Assembly: GCA_040222995.1 (NCBI GenBank)
Contig: JAVKBW010000016.1
Coordinates: 1 to 64,000 of the forward strand
Reading direction: 5' to 3'
Source: JAVKBW01 sp040222995
Lineage (GTDB): Bacteria > Pseudomonadota > Alphaproteobacteria > UBA8366 > Aestuariispiraceae
DNA: 64,000 nt
Numbering within the stretch: position 1 is the stretch's first letter; the number at the start of each line of letters is the position of its first letter. The position numbers and the translations under genes were made by a program. Positions 38,857 to 47,109 of this stretch are shown piece by piece. A model generated the notes under the pieces. That model had not been told where the DNA came from and searched no databases. It saw only the letters and a program-made list of their open reading frames with translations.

Positions 38857-41201
38857 TGCTTCATCATCCATTGTTGGCAGACGGGCAAAAGTTTAACCCG
38901 GCGCGGGTAAGCGCGTCCGCATGGTTCGATGGTTCGGCGGACAGCCTTTCAAAAACATTTGGCGGCGCGGGCAACAGTGACCGGCTGATAATCAGCCTAT
39001 GGGCAAGGCGTACGGAATTTGGCGCTGTTAACCCGCTGGTCGCGGCGGCTGGGGATTCTAACAACAGATTTGAAATCCGGTTTCATTCCGACGATACGCT
39101 TTTAGTCCTTAATTACGTTTCCGGCGTTGAAGTAATGCAGCTAAACACAAGCGCCGTTTATCGCGACACCGGTTGGTATCACATTGTTTTCAGCTATGAG
39201 GATGGCGACGGCCAACTATACGTCAACGGCGAAGAACCGGCTTATCAGACGGAAGACCAAAGCAGCGCCGGGGTTGATTGTAACTGGAACAAGGCCACGC
39301 TTCACGAAATCGGGAAGCGGACGCAAACAAGCGCAACATATTACGACGGATACCTTGCGCAAGTAACATCGCTTGATGGCGTGTCTATCCAGAACGGCGA
39401 CTATGCCATAACGGACCTTGGCCAAGCCTTCGTGGCGGGTGCTAACGGCACAATCTGGACACCGCGCCCGGATAGCGTTCTAGCCGGTTACGCGACTACG
39501 GCGGGCGGCAATTCGTTTTGCCTGACTTCCGAAATTGGCGACGGCGCGGACGCAAACGACAATAATAACTTTACAGCAAATAATATGTCGCACGCGGCGA
39601 ACGGGTCGGAAAGCACCCCATCGCTGTCGTACCCGATCCTAACGCCGCTAAACCCGGATCGCGGAAGCCATACGCTTTCCGATGGGAACCTTACGGTTAT
39701 CAGCACAGGCACCGCCGCATGGTCCTTTACGGATATGACTTTTCCGGCGTCGGGCCATCACTACGCCGAATTTGTCGTTTTGTCTTCGTTGTCGTCAACG
39801 AACATGGGCGTTTTCGTTATGTCAACCGAAGGTGTTTCGAGCCTTAGCGGCCCGTCCGCTTCGGCCGATTCCTACGGCTACTGTACGAACGGCACGATAC
39901 GGAACAACAACACTAATACGACCTATGGCGGCTCTTGTTCCAGCGCCAGCGTTATCAGCTTCGTGATGAACGAAGGCGCGCTGAATTACTGGCTTGATGG
40001 CGTTGACCAAGGCGAAGTTGTATCCGGTCTTGCCGGGGACTTCGTTCTAGGGGTCTTTGACGGATCATCGAACAACATTACCGGTACATTCCGGTTTGCG
40101 GAATCCGCCTGGACGGAAACCCCGCCAACGGGGGCGAAGCCCATTAACAGCGCGAACCGGGATACGCCTAGCTATCAGGGGTGCGATTACTTCAATGCCG
40201 TAACCTATACCGGCGACGGTGTGGCTATCGGGTCCGGCGGGCACGCGATTACTGGTATGGGTTTCCAGCCGGATATTGTTTTTGCAAAAGAGCGCGGCGC
40301 GGTAAATGATAGTCAGTGGTATGACCGTCTAACCGGCCGGCACGAACAGCTTCAGCCGAATGAAAATACAGCCGCCGTGAACCTGACCGAAGGTTTGTCG
40401 GCGTTCGATGCGGACGGTTTTACAACAGGCAGCCATGAGGAAATCAACAACGATACCGACACCTATATCGCCTTCGGCTGGAAGGCCGGTGATACCGACG
40501 TTGCGAATGACGAAGGATCAATAAGCATCATGCTATCCATATCGCAGGCCGGACACCTGTCGCTCGTCCGATACAGCGGGACCGGGTCGGCGGAAACTAT
40601 CAACCACGGATTGGCCGAGCGCCCCGACCTTGTCATCGTAAAGGATATTACCGGTGCGTTTAGTTGGCAGGTCTGGTCACCTTTCCTGTCGTCAACATTA
40701 CACTATCTAAACATCAATACCAATGCCGGAGAAAGTAATGCAAGCGGCGCCCAGCGGTGGAACGATACGGCACCGACATCGTCTGTCGTGACGGTCGGGA
40801 CGGCATCATGTGCGTCCGGCAGAGACTATGTAATGGCCAGCTTCCGAAGCGTGCCGGACGTGTGCCTTGTCAGCGCCTACACGGCCAACCTTGATGCGGA
40901 CGGCCCTTATGTTCCGTGCGGGTTCAAGCCGCGCTGGTTGCTAACGAAACGGCTCGATGGAACGGGCCATGAATGGCACGTCTACGACACCGAGCGGTCG
41001 CCGACCAACCCCGTCGACAAATATCTTTTTCTTGACCAGACGGCTGCGGAATCGACGGGCAAGGGAGTCGATTTTCTTTCTAGCGGCTTCAAGATCAGAA
41101 CCGCGGACGCAGACGTTAATTCCAACGGCAATACGCATATCTTCATCGCCATGGCGGACGTGGCGGGCGGCGGCGACCTGCCGCCGGTACCAGGAGCATA
41201 A
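38856..41201 (+). CDS. Large tail fibre/spike protein with LamG-like and SPRY-like domains
   Basis: A 781-residue beta protein; a GTG three bases upstream is an alternative start. Residues 20-190 look concanavalin/LamG-like (SAWFDGSADSLSKTFGG, YVNGEEPAYQTE). Residues 250-420 look SPRY/B30.2-like (GNLTVISTGTAAWSFTD, YAEFVVLSSLSS). The C-terminal half holds two repeats of the HGLAERPDLVIVK and MGFQPDIVFAK type seen in phage fibre receptor domains (DUF7483-like). It probably recognises the host surface. Codon use in the first half differs from neighbours, consistent with fibre mosaicism. Confidence 0.72.
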   Translation: MLHHPLLADGQKFNPARVSASAWFDGSADSLSKTFGGAGNSDRLIISLWARRTEFGAVNPLVAAAGDSNNRFEIRFHSDDTLLVLNYVSGVEVMQLNTSAVYRDTGWYHIVFSYEDGDGQLYVNGEEPAYQTEDQSSAGVDCNWNKATLHEIGKRTQTSATYYDGYLAQVTSLDGVSIQNGDYAITDLGQAFVAGANGTIWTPRPDSVLAGYATTAGGNSFCLTSEIGDGADANDNNNFTANNMSHAANGSESTPSLSYPILTPLNPDRGSHTLSDGNLTVISTGTAAWSFTDMTFPASGHHYAEFVVLSSLSSTNMGVFVMSTEGVSSLSGPSASADSYGYCTNGTIRNNNTNTTYGGSCSSASVISFVMNEGALNYWLDGVDQGEVVSGLAGDFVLGVFDGSSNNITGTFRFAESAWTETPPTGAKPINSANRDTPSYQGCDYFNAVTYTGDGVAIGSGGHAITGMGFQPDIVFAKERGAVNDSQWYDRLTGRHEQLQPNENTAAVNLTEGLSAFDADGFTTGSHEEINNDTDTYIAFGWKAGDTDVANDEGSISIMLSISQAGHLSLVRYSGTGSAETINHGLAERPDLVIVKDITGAFSWQVWSPFLSSTLHYLNINTNAGESNASGAQRWNDTAPTSSVVTVGTASCASGRDYVMASFRSVPDVCLVSAYTANLDADGPYVPCGFKPRWLLTKRLDGTGHEWHVYDTERSPTNPVDKYLFLDQTAAESTGKGVDFLSSGFKIRTADADVNSNGNTHIFIAMADVAGGGDLPPVPGA

Positions 41202-41203
41202 CA

Positions 41204-41836
41204 ATGACAGATCACCACTATGTCCGGGACGGCGCTATTCTGGCCTCGTCTCCCGGCCCCATTCTCGGCCTCATCGAAGAAGATTTTCAAACCCGGTTCA
41301 GCCGGGATTTTTTTCATCTGCCGGCGACCGGGAAAATGGCCTTCAATGTTTACGAGGAAGCGCTTCAGGGAAGTGCGTCTCCCGACGATTTCAACACCGT
41401 TACCGACACCGGCCCGGTCTGGAACGGAACTGCCGTGGTCAGAACCCTGGGCACTCAGACGCGCAACGTGGCGGATATAAAGGCTCGCCTGCGGCAGACG
41501 CTGACCCGGACGTTCGTCAGATATCGCGACAGCGGCGTTACCGTTTCGCTGGGAAAACAGTCGGTTGAAATCGACACCAGGCCGGGCGCCCAGCAGGAAG
41601 TCGCGGCTTTGGTCCGCCGGCTGGAGCGTGTCGGCGGCACCCAGTCGGTGTGCACCCGGTCCGGCGCGATCATCGAGGCCGATCTGCCAACCGCGCAGGC
41701 GCTCTTCATCGCAGTCGAGGACCACGTGGCGAATGCATGGAGCAATGACGCGGCCCTAGGCTCGGCGATTGACGCCGCGACAACGGCGGTTGCGCTGCGG
41801 GAGATCGACCTTACCGCTGGCTGGCCGGGGCAGTAA
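41204..41836 (+). CDS. DUF4376-like fibre-associated protein
   Basis: A 210-residue protein immediately after the large fibre gene. The second half (TRNVADIKARLRQTLTRTFV, then LGKQSVEIDTRPGAQQEVAA) resembles DUF4376-type domains common in fibre or fibre-assembly proteins. No catalytic motif is visible. A role in fibre maturation or as a small tail component is likely. Confidence 0.6.
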   Translation: MTDHHYVRDGAILASSPGPILGLIEEDFQTRFSRDFFHLPATGKMAFNVYEEALQGSASPDDFNTVTDTGPVWNGTAVVRTLGTQTRNVADIKARLRQTLTRTFVRYRDSGVTVSLGKQSVEIDTRPGAQQEVAALVRRLERVGGTQSVCTRSGAIIEADLPTAQALFIAVEDHVANAWSNDAALGSAIDAATTAVALREIDLTAGWPGQ

Positions 41837-41840
41837 CGGC

Positions 41841-42242
41841 ATGATGAATGGCAACGATCTGCAGGGAAGGGGCTTTTCCATTCCACGAATTCTGGAAGTC
41901 GCGGTAACCGCCGGCATCGTGGGCGCTGTAACCCTATACGGCACGACCCGAACCATAGACGAGCGGTTGAATTCCGTTGCCGAAAAGGCGCTTCAGAACC
42001 AGCGCAATATCGAAAAGCTGCAAAGCCAGGTCGCAGTCGAGTTCTCGGCCATCCGGAGCCTGATGACGGATATCCGAATCCAGCTCGCGGAACGCAATCG
42101 TGCCGGTCTGGAAATCAGCTCTCTTTCCGAACGGGTCGACCGGCACGAAAAGCAATTCGATTCGATATGGCCGCGGCTGCGAGAAATGAAAGAGCGGGTT
42201 CAGACGCTTGAGCCCGAAGGCGCGGCCCGATGGCAACACTGA
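41841..42242 (+). CDS. Membrane-anchored coiled-coil protein, spanin/holin-accessory candidate
   Basis: A 133-residue protein with one N-terminal transmembrane helix (LEVAVTAGIVGAVTLYG, residues 17-33) followed by a long coiled coil (IDERLNSVAEKALQNQRNIE onward). The topology and place in front of the lysin and holin genes fit an inner-membrane spanin-like protein or a phage sensor, but no outer-membrane partner is seen. The chosen ATG is five bases after the previous stop. Confidence 0.55.
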   Translation: MMNGNDLQGRGFSIPRILEVAVTAGIVGAVTLYGTTRTIDERLNSVAEKALQNQRNIEKLQSQVAVEFSAIRSLMTDIRIQLAERNRAGLEISSLSERVDRHEKQFDSIWPRLREMKERVQTLEPEGAARWQH

Positions 42243-42255
42243 CAGGAGATAGCGA

Positions 42256-42672
42256 ATGACGACGCCAAGGGGACTCCGAAATCACAATCCGGGTAATCTG
42301 CGGCATTCATCCGATAGATGGCGTGGCATGGCGCGGGACCAGACCGACAACGACTTCGTTGCTTTCGAACATCCGGTCTACGGTATCCGGGCGCTGGCGC
42401 GGACCTTGCTGACCTATCAGGAAAAGTACGGGCTTCGAACCCTCCGGCAGATGGTGGAAAGATGGGCGCCGCCGGTTGAAAACGATACGCAAGCCTATAT
42501 CGCCCACCTTGCCGCGCTGACGGGCGTTGCGCCCGATGCGCCGATCGCCCTGCGTGACCGGCCGCAGGAATTCGGATTGATGGTTCTGGGCATTATCCGG
42601 CACGAGAATGGCGCGGTGCCGTATGAGAAAGCGCTGATCGACGACGGCATTCTGCTTGCCTGCGCGGCGTGA
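42256..42672 (+). CDS. Virion-associated lysin / structural P5-like protein
   Basis: A 138-residue protein of the family with the opening motif PRGLRNHNPGNLRHS and the core FEHPVYGIRALARTLLTYQE. Such proteins occur as phage structural or muralytic proteins. The fold is thought to be lysozyme-like, but I do not see a clear catalytic glutamate signature. Located between the coiled-coil membrane protein and the holin, it is the best endolysin candidate here. Confidence 0.7.
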   Translation: MTTPRGLRNHNPGNLRHSSDRWRGMARDQTDNDFVAFEHPVYGIRALARTLLTYQEKYGLRTLRQMVERWAPPVENDTQAYIAHLAALTGVAPDAPIALRDRPQEFGLMVLGIIRHENGAVPYEKALIDDGILLACAA

Positions 42673-42683
42673 GGAGGCGAACG

Positions 42684-43091
42684 ATGATACAAATACTCGG
42701 TGCGCTTGCGCCATTGGCGTCGGAACTGATCGACAATCTGTTCGAGACCGAGGAGGAAAAGACTTCGGCCAGGGCAAGGCTTCTGGACCTGGAACAGAAG
42801 GGAAAGCTGCAGGATCTGCAGGTGCGGCTTTCCGCAATCATTGCGGAAGCGCAATCGCAGGACCCGTGGACCAGCCGCGCCCGCCCGTCTTTCCTCTATT
42901 GCATGTATGCGATGATCCTGTCAGCGATCCCCATGGGGTTTCTGTTTGCCTTCAAACCGGACATAGCGGAAGCGGTCATACAGGGATTCAACGGCTGGCT
43001 GGCCGCCATTCCCGACAGTCTATATGCTCTGTTCGGGGCGGGATATCTGGGATACACCACCGCCCGGTCGTGGGACAAACGGAACAGGTAA
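42684..43091 (+). CDS. Three-transmembrane holin (GTA_holin_3TM-like)
   Basis: A 135-residue inner-membrane protein that would form the lysis pore. An N-terminal amphipathic part carrying LASELIDNLFETEEEK is followed by DPWTSRARPSFLYCMYAMIL and two further hydrophobic segments ending GYLGYTTARSWDK. This pattern is shared with the holin family named for gene-transfer-agent release. GAGGAGG precedes the ATG. It is the last phage gene and ends eight bases before the dihydroorotase stop. Confidence 0.85.
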   Translation: MIQILGALAPLASELIDNLFETEEEKTSARARLLDLEQKGKLQDLQVRLSAIIAEAQSQDPWTSRARPSFLYCMYAMILSAIPMGFLFAFKPDIAEAVIQGFNGWLAAIPDSLYALFGAGYLGYTTARSWDKRNR

Positions 43092-43093
43092 GG

Positions 43094-43104
43094 CCGGTTC
43101 ATCC
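43094..43104. repeat. Candidate right attachment repeat
   Basis: Second copy of CCGGTTCATCC, overlapping the TGA stop (43099-43101 on the minus strand) of dihydroorotase. Integration into the 3' end of a host gene with the stop preserved would be a familiar pattern. See 14528-14538. Confidence 0.4.
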
Positions 43105-44439
43105 TGCTTCGCGCATGGTTTCGTGAAACCGCACCGGCTTCCCAATAGCCTTGCCGATCAATTCGCCGTCCTGCATGACCACGTTGCCGCGAATGATCGT
43201 GCCGACCGGCCACCCCGTCACCTTCATCCCGTCATAGGGGGTCCAGCCGCTTTTACTGGCCGACCACGCATCGGTGATGGTTTCGGTGCGGTTGAGGTCG
43301 ACAATCGTGAAATCAGCGTCGTAGCCGACGGCCAGCCGGCCCTTGCCCTGTATCCTGAAAACCCGCGCCGGGCCGTAGGCGCACAGATCGACCAGCCGCT
43401 CCAGCGTCAATCGCCCGGCGGCGACATGATTCAGCATGATCGGGATCAGCGTCTGCACGCCGGGCATGCCGCTCGGGCTTTTCGGATAGGGCTGCGCTTT
43501 TTCCTCCAAAGTATGCGGCGCGTGGTCGGAGCCGATGATATCGACGATGCCGGCGGCCAGCGCCTTCCACAAAGCAGCGCGCTGGGCGGCATCGCGGATG
43601 GGCGGGTTCATCTGCGCCCGGGTGCCGATTTCGTTGTAGCAGTCGGGCGCGGCGAAGGTCAGGTGCTGCGGCGTCGCTTCCACCGAGGCGATGTCCTTGT
43701 TTTGCGCCAGCAGGTCCATTTCCTGTCCCGTGGTGATATGCAGAACATGCACCCGGCGGCCGGTTTCCTGCGCCAGCCGCAGGACCCGTTCCGTCGCCAG
43801 CCGGCAGACCTCCACATCCCGCCATTCCGGATGCATATGTACCGAAACGCCGTCCGTCAGCATCGACTTGCGATCGTTCAGCCGGTCATTGTCTTCCGCA
43901 TGTACGGCGACGACCCTTTTCCCGTTTCTGAAGATGTCCCGTATCGTATCGTCGTCCGCCGACAGCAGGTCGCCCGTCGACGCCCCCATGAAAATCTTCA
44001 CGCCACAACAACCGGGCATATTTTCCAGTCTTGCCAGTTCGTGCGTGTTCGCCGCCGATCCGCCGAGATAGAAGGCATAATCGGTCCAGCATCTGTCTTT
44101 CGCCCGGGTCAGCTTGTCAGTAAAGGCCGGCTCGTCGATGGTCAGCGGGTTGGTGTTCGGCATTTCAAAAAACGCCGTGATGCCGCCAAGCGCCGCCGCC
44201 CGCGACCCGCTTTCAAGGTTTTCCTTATGTTCGGGACCCGGTTCGCGAAAATGAACCTGGCTGTCGATCATGCCCGGCAGGATTGTCAGACCGCTACATT
44301 GCACGGTTTCGGCGGCTGAGTCCGCCAGCGAACCGATGGCGGTGATCTTTCCGTTTTCGACGCCGATATCGGCGTCGACCGCGCCGCCGGGTGTGATTGC
44401 AGTACCGCCTTTCAAGAGCAGATCAAACCTTTGAGCCAT
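43099..44439 (-). CDS. pyrC: Dihydroorotase (amidohydrolase family)
   Basis: Converts carbamoyl-aspartate to dihydroorotate in pyrimidine synthesis, 446 residues. It has the carbamylated-lysine segment GVKIFMGASTG, histidines in VVAVHAED and HVLHITTG, and the aspartate of IIGSDHAPHT. The usual metal motif DXHXH is altered to D59-S-Q61-V-H63-F-R65, so the first histidine is glutamine. I recall this variant in other alphaproteobacterial homologues. It could be a divergent active enzyme or a dihydroorotase-like hydantoinase relative. It is divergent from cytidine deaminase, with a perfect palindrome between them. Confidence 0.85.
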   Translation of the reverse strand: MAQRFDLLLKGGTAITPGGAVDADIGVENGKITAIGSLADSAAETVQCSGLTILPGMIDSQVHFREPGPEHKENLESGSRAAALGGITAFFEMPNTNPLTIDEPAFTDKLTRAKDRCWTDYAFYLGGSAANTHELARLENMPGCCGVKIFMGASTGDLLSADDDTIRDIFRNGKRVVAVHAEDNDRLNDRKSMLTDGVSVHMHPEWRDVEVCRLATERVLRLAQETGRRVHVLHITTGQEMDLLAQNKDIASVEATPQHLTFAAPDCYNEIGTRAQMNPPIRDAAQRAALWKALAAGIVDIIGSDHAPHTLEEKAQPYPKSPSGMPGVQTLIPIMLNHVAAGRLTLERLVDLCAYGPARVFRIQGKGRLAVGYDADFTIVDLNRTETITDAWSASKSGWTPYDGMKVTGWPVGTIIRGNVVMQDGELIGKAIGKPVRFHETMREAG

Positions 44440-44467
44440 GATTGTCGCTTTTCCTGTGTCCGTTAAC

Positions 44468-44493
44468 GGTGTCAGATACCGGTATCTGTTACC
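44468..44493. promoter_or_regulatory. Palindromic operator between dihydroorotase and cytidine deaminase genes
   Basis: The perfect 16-bp palindrome CAGATACCGGTATCTG (44473-44488) extends with two mismatched positions per arm to GGT...ACC at 44468-44493. The CCGG-centred form is reminiscent of LacI-family operators. It lies 29 bp from one start and 31 bp from the other. Confidence 0.55.
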
Positions 44494-44523
44494 ATCAACG
44501 CCCTGCTGAGGAAATGCGCAAGG

Positions 44524-45093
44524 ATGACCAATTCGCTCGACATCGACCTGCCGCCGCTACGGATACCCGATACGGTAATCGAAACGGATGCCGGGAAGAT
44601 CGTGCTGCCAGGCCAGGCGATTGAAGCAAAAACGGTAACGATCGACCCGGCCAAAGTTGGCGCGTGCATGGAAGCGGCGCGGCGGGCGGCGTCCGGCGCC
44701 TATGCCCCGTATTCCGGATTTCATGTCGGTGCGGCGGTGGTCATGGCGGACGACCCGGCACAGGAAATCAGGTCCGGCGTCAATGTCGAGAACGGCAGTT
44801 ATGGCCTGACGGTCTGTGCGGAACGGTCGTGCATTTCAACGGCTGTGACAGTGGGGTTCAGGACAATCCGGTATCTGGCAGTATCCGCGCCGGCATCCCT
44901 CGACGGACCGCTGTCCGGCCGGATGCCGTGCGGGGCGTGCCGTCAGGTCATTCAGGAGTTTTCGGGAAATGCGGGCGCGCCCGAAGAAACGCTGGTATTT
45001 GTCGATACGGCGGATCCGGATGTGCTTGGCGCGGTTTTCGATGTGCCGCGCCTGCTGGCGCACGGATTTTCCTTCGACGGACCGCGGGACTAG
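44524..45093 (+). CDS. cdd: Cytidine deaminase
   Basis: Pyrimidine-salvage enzyme deaminating cytidine and deoxycytidine. The zinc site is visible: C98-A-E100 in TVCAERSCIS and C136-GA-C139 in MPCGACRQVI. The substrate motif FHVGAAVV and VNVENGSYG are also present. At 189 residues it has an N-terminal extension of about 45 residues compared with the usual 130-residue core. Divergent from the dihydroorotase gene, it shares a palindromic intergenic site that may couple pyrimidine synthesis and salvage. Confidence 0.93.
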   Translation: MTNSLDIDLPPLRIPDTVIETDAGKIVLPGQAIEAKTVTIDPAKVGACMEAARRAASGAYAPYSGFHVGAAVVMADDPAQEIRSGVNVENGSYGLTVCAERSCISTAVTVGFRTIRYLAVSAPASLDGPLSGRMPCGACRQVIQEFSGNAGAPEETLVFVDTADPDVLGAVFDVPRLLAHGFSFDGPRD

Positions 45094-45096
45094 CCG

Positions 45097-45858
45097 ATGG
45101 AAAGCGAATCCATTCTTCGAGACGTCGCCTATCAACTGATGCCGCCGGATATTCTGTTGCTCCTGATGGCGGTTGTCCTGCCGTTCTGTCTCTTTCCCAG
45201 AGGGCGGGTCTGGTTCGCGCGGCTGGGCCTTTTGCTGCTAATCATGTCGATCCCCGTTGTCGCTAATCTGGCGTCCCTGCCGCTGCGTCTCACGGAAGTC
45301 GATACCGAACGTCTGACAGGGTCGGATTATGACGCCATCGTTGTGCTTGGCGGCGGCGTTTACGTCGACAATCAGGGCGGATACTGGCTGACCCGGCAAT
45401 CCGCGCGGCGCGGTGCGGCCGGCAAGGCTTTGGCTGTGGCCCTGGAGCTTCCGGTTATCCTGTCCGGTGGAGGCCCGGTTCCCGACCAGCCACCGGAAGC
45501 CGAAGTTCTGGCGTCGCAATACGACTTCCCGGACATGGCGATTCTGGAAACCAGGTCGTTGAATACTTACGAAAACGCCGTCAATACAGCGGAAATCCTG
45601 CGGCAGAACGATTGGTCCCGCATTCTGCTGGTCACATCCGATACGCATCTGCTGCGGGCCGTCGCGATGTTTCGCTCCCAGGGTGTTGAAACGGTCGGAC
45701 CTGTGGGGGTAGACGAACCCATGGACACAGATGGCTCGGACTTTATCCCGTCGGTATCGGCGTTTTCGATCTGGCGGAAAATCCTGAAGGAATATACCGG
45801 CATTGCATGGTATCTGATGACCGGCCGGATCGGCTTGGACGATCTCGGATCAGCCTGA
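45097..45858 (+). CDS. YdcF/SanA/ElyC-family (DUF218) protein
   Basis: A 253-residue inner-membrane-anchored protein. Two N-terminal hydrophobic segments (IPVVANLASLPLRL region and before) lead to a DUF218 domain with the motifs YDAIVVLGGGVY, PVILSGGGP, EAEVLASQYDFP, TYENAVNTAEIL and LVTSDTHLLRAVAMF. ElyC and SanA members influence envelope integrity and peptidoglycan synthesis; the exact reaction is unknown. It starts three bases after the deaminase stop, so the genes are co-transcribed. A strong bidirectional terminator follows. Confidence 0.88.
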   Translation: MESESILRDVAYQLMPPDILLLLMAVVLPFCLFPRGRVWFARLGLLLLIMSIPVVANLASLPLRLTEVDTERLTGSDYDAIVVLGGGVYVDNQGGYWLTRQSARRGAAGKALAVALELPVILSGGGPVPDQPPEAEVLASQYDFPDMAILETRSLNTYENAVNTAEILRQNDWSRILLVTSDTHLLRAVAMFRSQGVETVGPVGVDEPMDTDGSDFIPSVSAFSIWRKILKEYTGIAWYLMTGRIGLDDLGSA

Positions 45859-45870
45859 TGCAGGGCAAAG

Positions 45871-45898
45871 AAAAAGGGGCAGAAACCTGCCCCTTTTT
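45871..45898. terminator. Bidirectional intrinsic terminator
   Basis: A 12-bp perfect stem AAAAAGGGGCAG/CTGCCCCTTTTT with an AAAC loop. It serves the YdcF-family gene on the plus strand and the zinc-ribbon gene on the minus strand. Confidence 0.93.
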
Positions 45899-45937
45899 CC
45901 AAATTCACAGCGATCACTCAAACGACGATGCGTCTGC

Positions 45938-46108
45938 TTAGGCTGCCAGCGATGAATCGTTCCATGCACTGGTCTGCTTGCAGTTTGAACACACACGCTC
46001 GCCCGGCCAGGAACTTGTGAATTCCGTACGGCACATCAGGCATTTGCGCGGCTTCGCAACGTATTTGCGATCCGACTGCGGCTTTTTGTTTTTTTCCGAG
46101 TCGCTCAT
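45938..46108 (-). CDS. Small zinc-ribbon protein
   Basis: A 56-residue protein with two CXXC knuckles, CLMC and CSNC, separated by 15 residues (RTEFTSSWPGERV), and a basic N-terminus. The downstream-most ATG with a sensible leader was chosen; an in-frame start at 46177 would add 23 unlikely residues. Function is unknown, but the ribbon suggests nucleic-acid or protein binding. It shares the terminator at 45871-45898. Confidence 0.7.
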   Translation of the reverse strand: MSDSEKNKKPQSDRKYVAKPRKCLMCRTEFTSSWPGERVCSNCKQTSAWNDSSLAA

Positions 46109-46344
46109 CGATATCGTCCTCTCACTATAAGCTTTAGTCATGTCTCTCAGCGTCACGACCGCGCCTTGCGTCCACACTGACGCTAACGGAGTGTTTCATT
46201 GCTGATTGACAGAACCCACGAAAACGGGCCCCAAGGGCCCAATAACTGGCTCTTTAGATAGGCCATTTGTCATAGAAATGCAAAGAAAATAACGTTACGA
46301 TATCGAAACGAAACGACTAAATTTGACTGAAGAGAAACAATTCC

Positions 46345-47100
46345 ATGAAATTTTCCTTGTCTGTTAGTCAGTTATGCCTTTTCGGCCTTGCCCTGCCGTT
46401 TTTGCATGGCTGTTCTGCATTACAAGAAATTACGCCATTGGCTCCGGCGGACGCCTTTCTGAAAGACTATGCCACGGTCGCCTTTTACGAAGAGGGCGCC
46501 TCGTTTCAGGATCGAAAACTGATGCGCTGGTGCCGGCCGGTATCGGTATATCTGCCGGAGTCGCTGCCGGATGCGGCTGCGGCGTCCGCTGCCGAAACGC
46601 TCGACTGGCTGGCGGGAACCGAAGGCCTGTCGCTGACGATGCCCGGCGATCCGGCAATGGCGTCGCTTGTGGTTAAAACCCCGGCGACGACGATTGAAAG
46701 AGACAGGATCGTCGATGAAACCTTCCCGCATGACCGGTACAGCCGTCGCCGCATGAAAAAGGCGACCTGTTTTTTCGAGATCAGTACGGAAGTCAACGGT
46801 TGTATTCTGAGGGGGTCCGTTGTTGTCCCGGCCTATCATACCCCGGCCCTACAGACGCACTGCATGGCGGAGGAACTGGTGCAGGCGATGGGGCTGCCGA
46901 ATGACGGCTCCTTCGGCCCGGAATCGGTCTTCAGCAGCGGGTCTGCGGCCGTGACGGCCTCGCCGCGCGACAGGCTGTTCGTCCGGTTGCACTATCACCC
47001 GGGGCTTCGGCCCGGCATGTCCAGGCAGGAAGCCCTAGCGGCGGCCCGACGCAACGCGACGGACCTTCTGTCCGAGGCGGATCGTCTCGAACCGCAATAA
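46345..47100 (+). CDS. DUF2927-family lipoprotein
   Basis: A 251-residue exported protein. The lipobox LHGC places the acylated cysteine at about residue 23. The body fits DUF2927: MRWCRPVSVYLPESLPDA near the start, a conserved cysteine in ATCFFEISTEVNG, then CMAEELVQAMGLPND and LFVRLHYHPGLRPGM near the end. The family is common in alphaproteobacteria and has no established function. It faces the caspase-like gene tail-to-tail. Confidence 0.85.
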   Translation: MKFSLSVSQLCLFGLALPFLHGCSALQEITPLAPADAFLKDYATVAFYEEGASFQDRKLMRWCRPVSVYLPESLPDAAAASAAETLDWLAGTEGLSLTMPGDPAMASLVVKTPATTIERDRIVDETFPHDRYSRRRMKKATCFFEISTEVNGCILRGSVVVPAYHTPALQTHCMAEELVQAMGLPNDGSFGPESVFSSGSAAVTASPRDRLFVRLHYHPGLRPGMSRQEALAAARRNATDLLSEADRLEPQ

Positions 47101-47109
47101 TACAACAGT

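Larger units (their letters stand above)
14528..43104. mobile_element. Podovirus-type prophage or domesticated phage particle locus, about 28.6 kb
   Basis: Contains a repressor and early module (14.7-16.8 kb) and a rightward late block encoding capsid, terminases, portal, scaffold, T7-like tail tubular proteins, internal virion proteins, fibres and lysis genes. No integrase, recombinase, replication or nucleotide-metabolism phage gene is visible. The length is short for a self-sufficient podovirus. A polymorphic toxin locus and two metabolic cargo genes are inserted in the late block. Boundaries are inferred from host genes at 14450 and 43099 and the 11-bp repeats. It may be a defective prophage, a helper-dependent element or a domesticated particle. 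Confidence 0.85.

Noticed and set aside
14528..43104. Identification as an RcGTA-type gene transfer agent
   Set aside because: The capsid and tail genes are podoviral (T7-like nozzle and adaptor), not the siphovirus/HK97-type set of RcGTA; only the holin family is shared.
43024..44319. A 431-aa plus-strand open reading frame
   Set aside because: It is antisense to dihydroorotase, has no start context and low-complexity composition.
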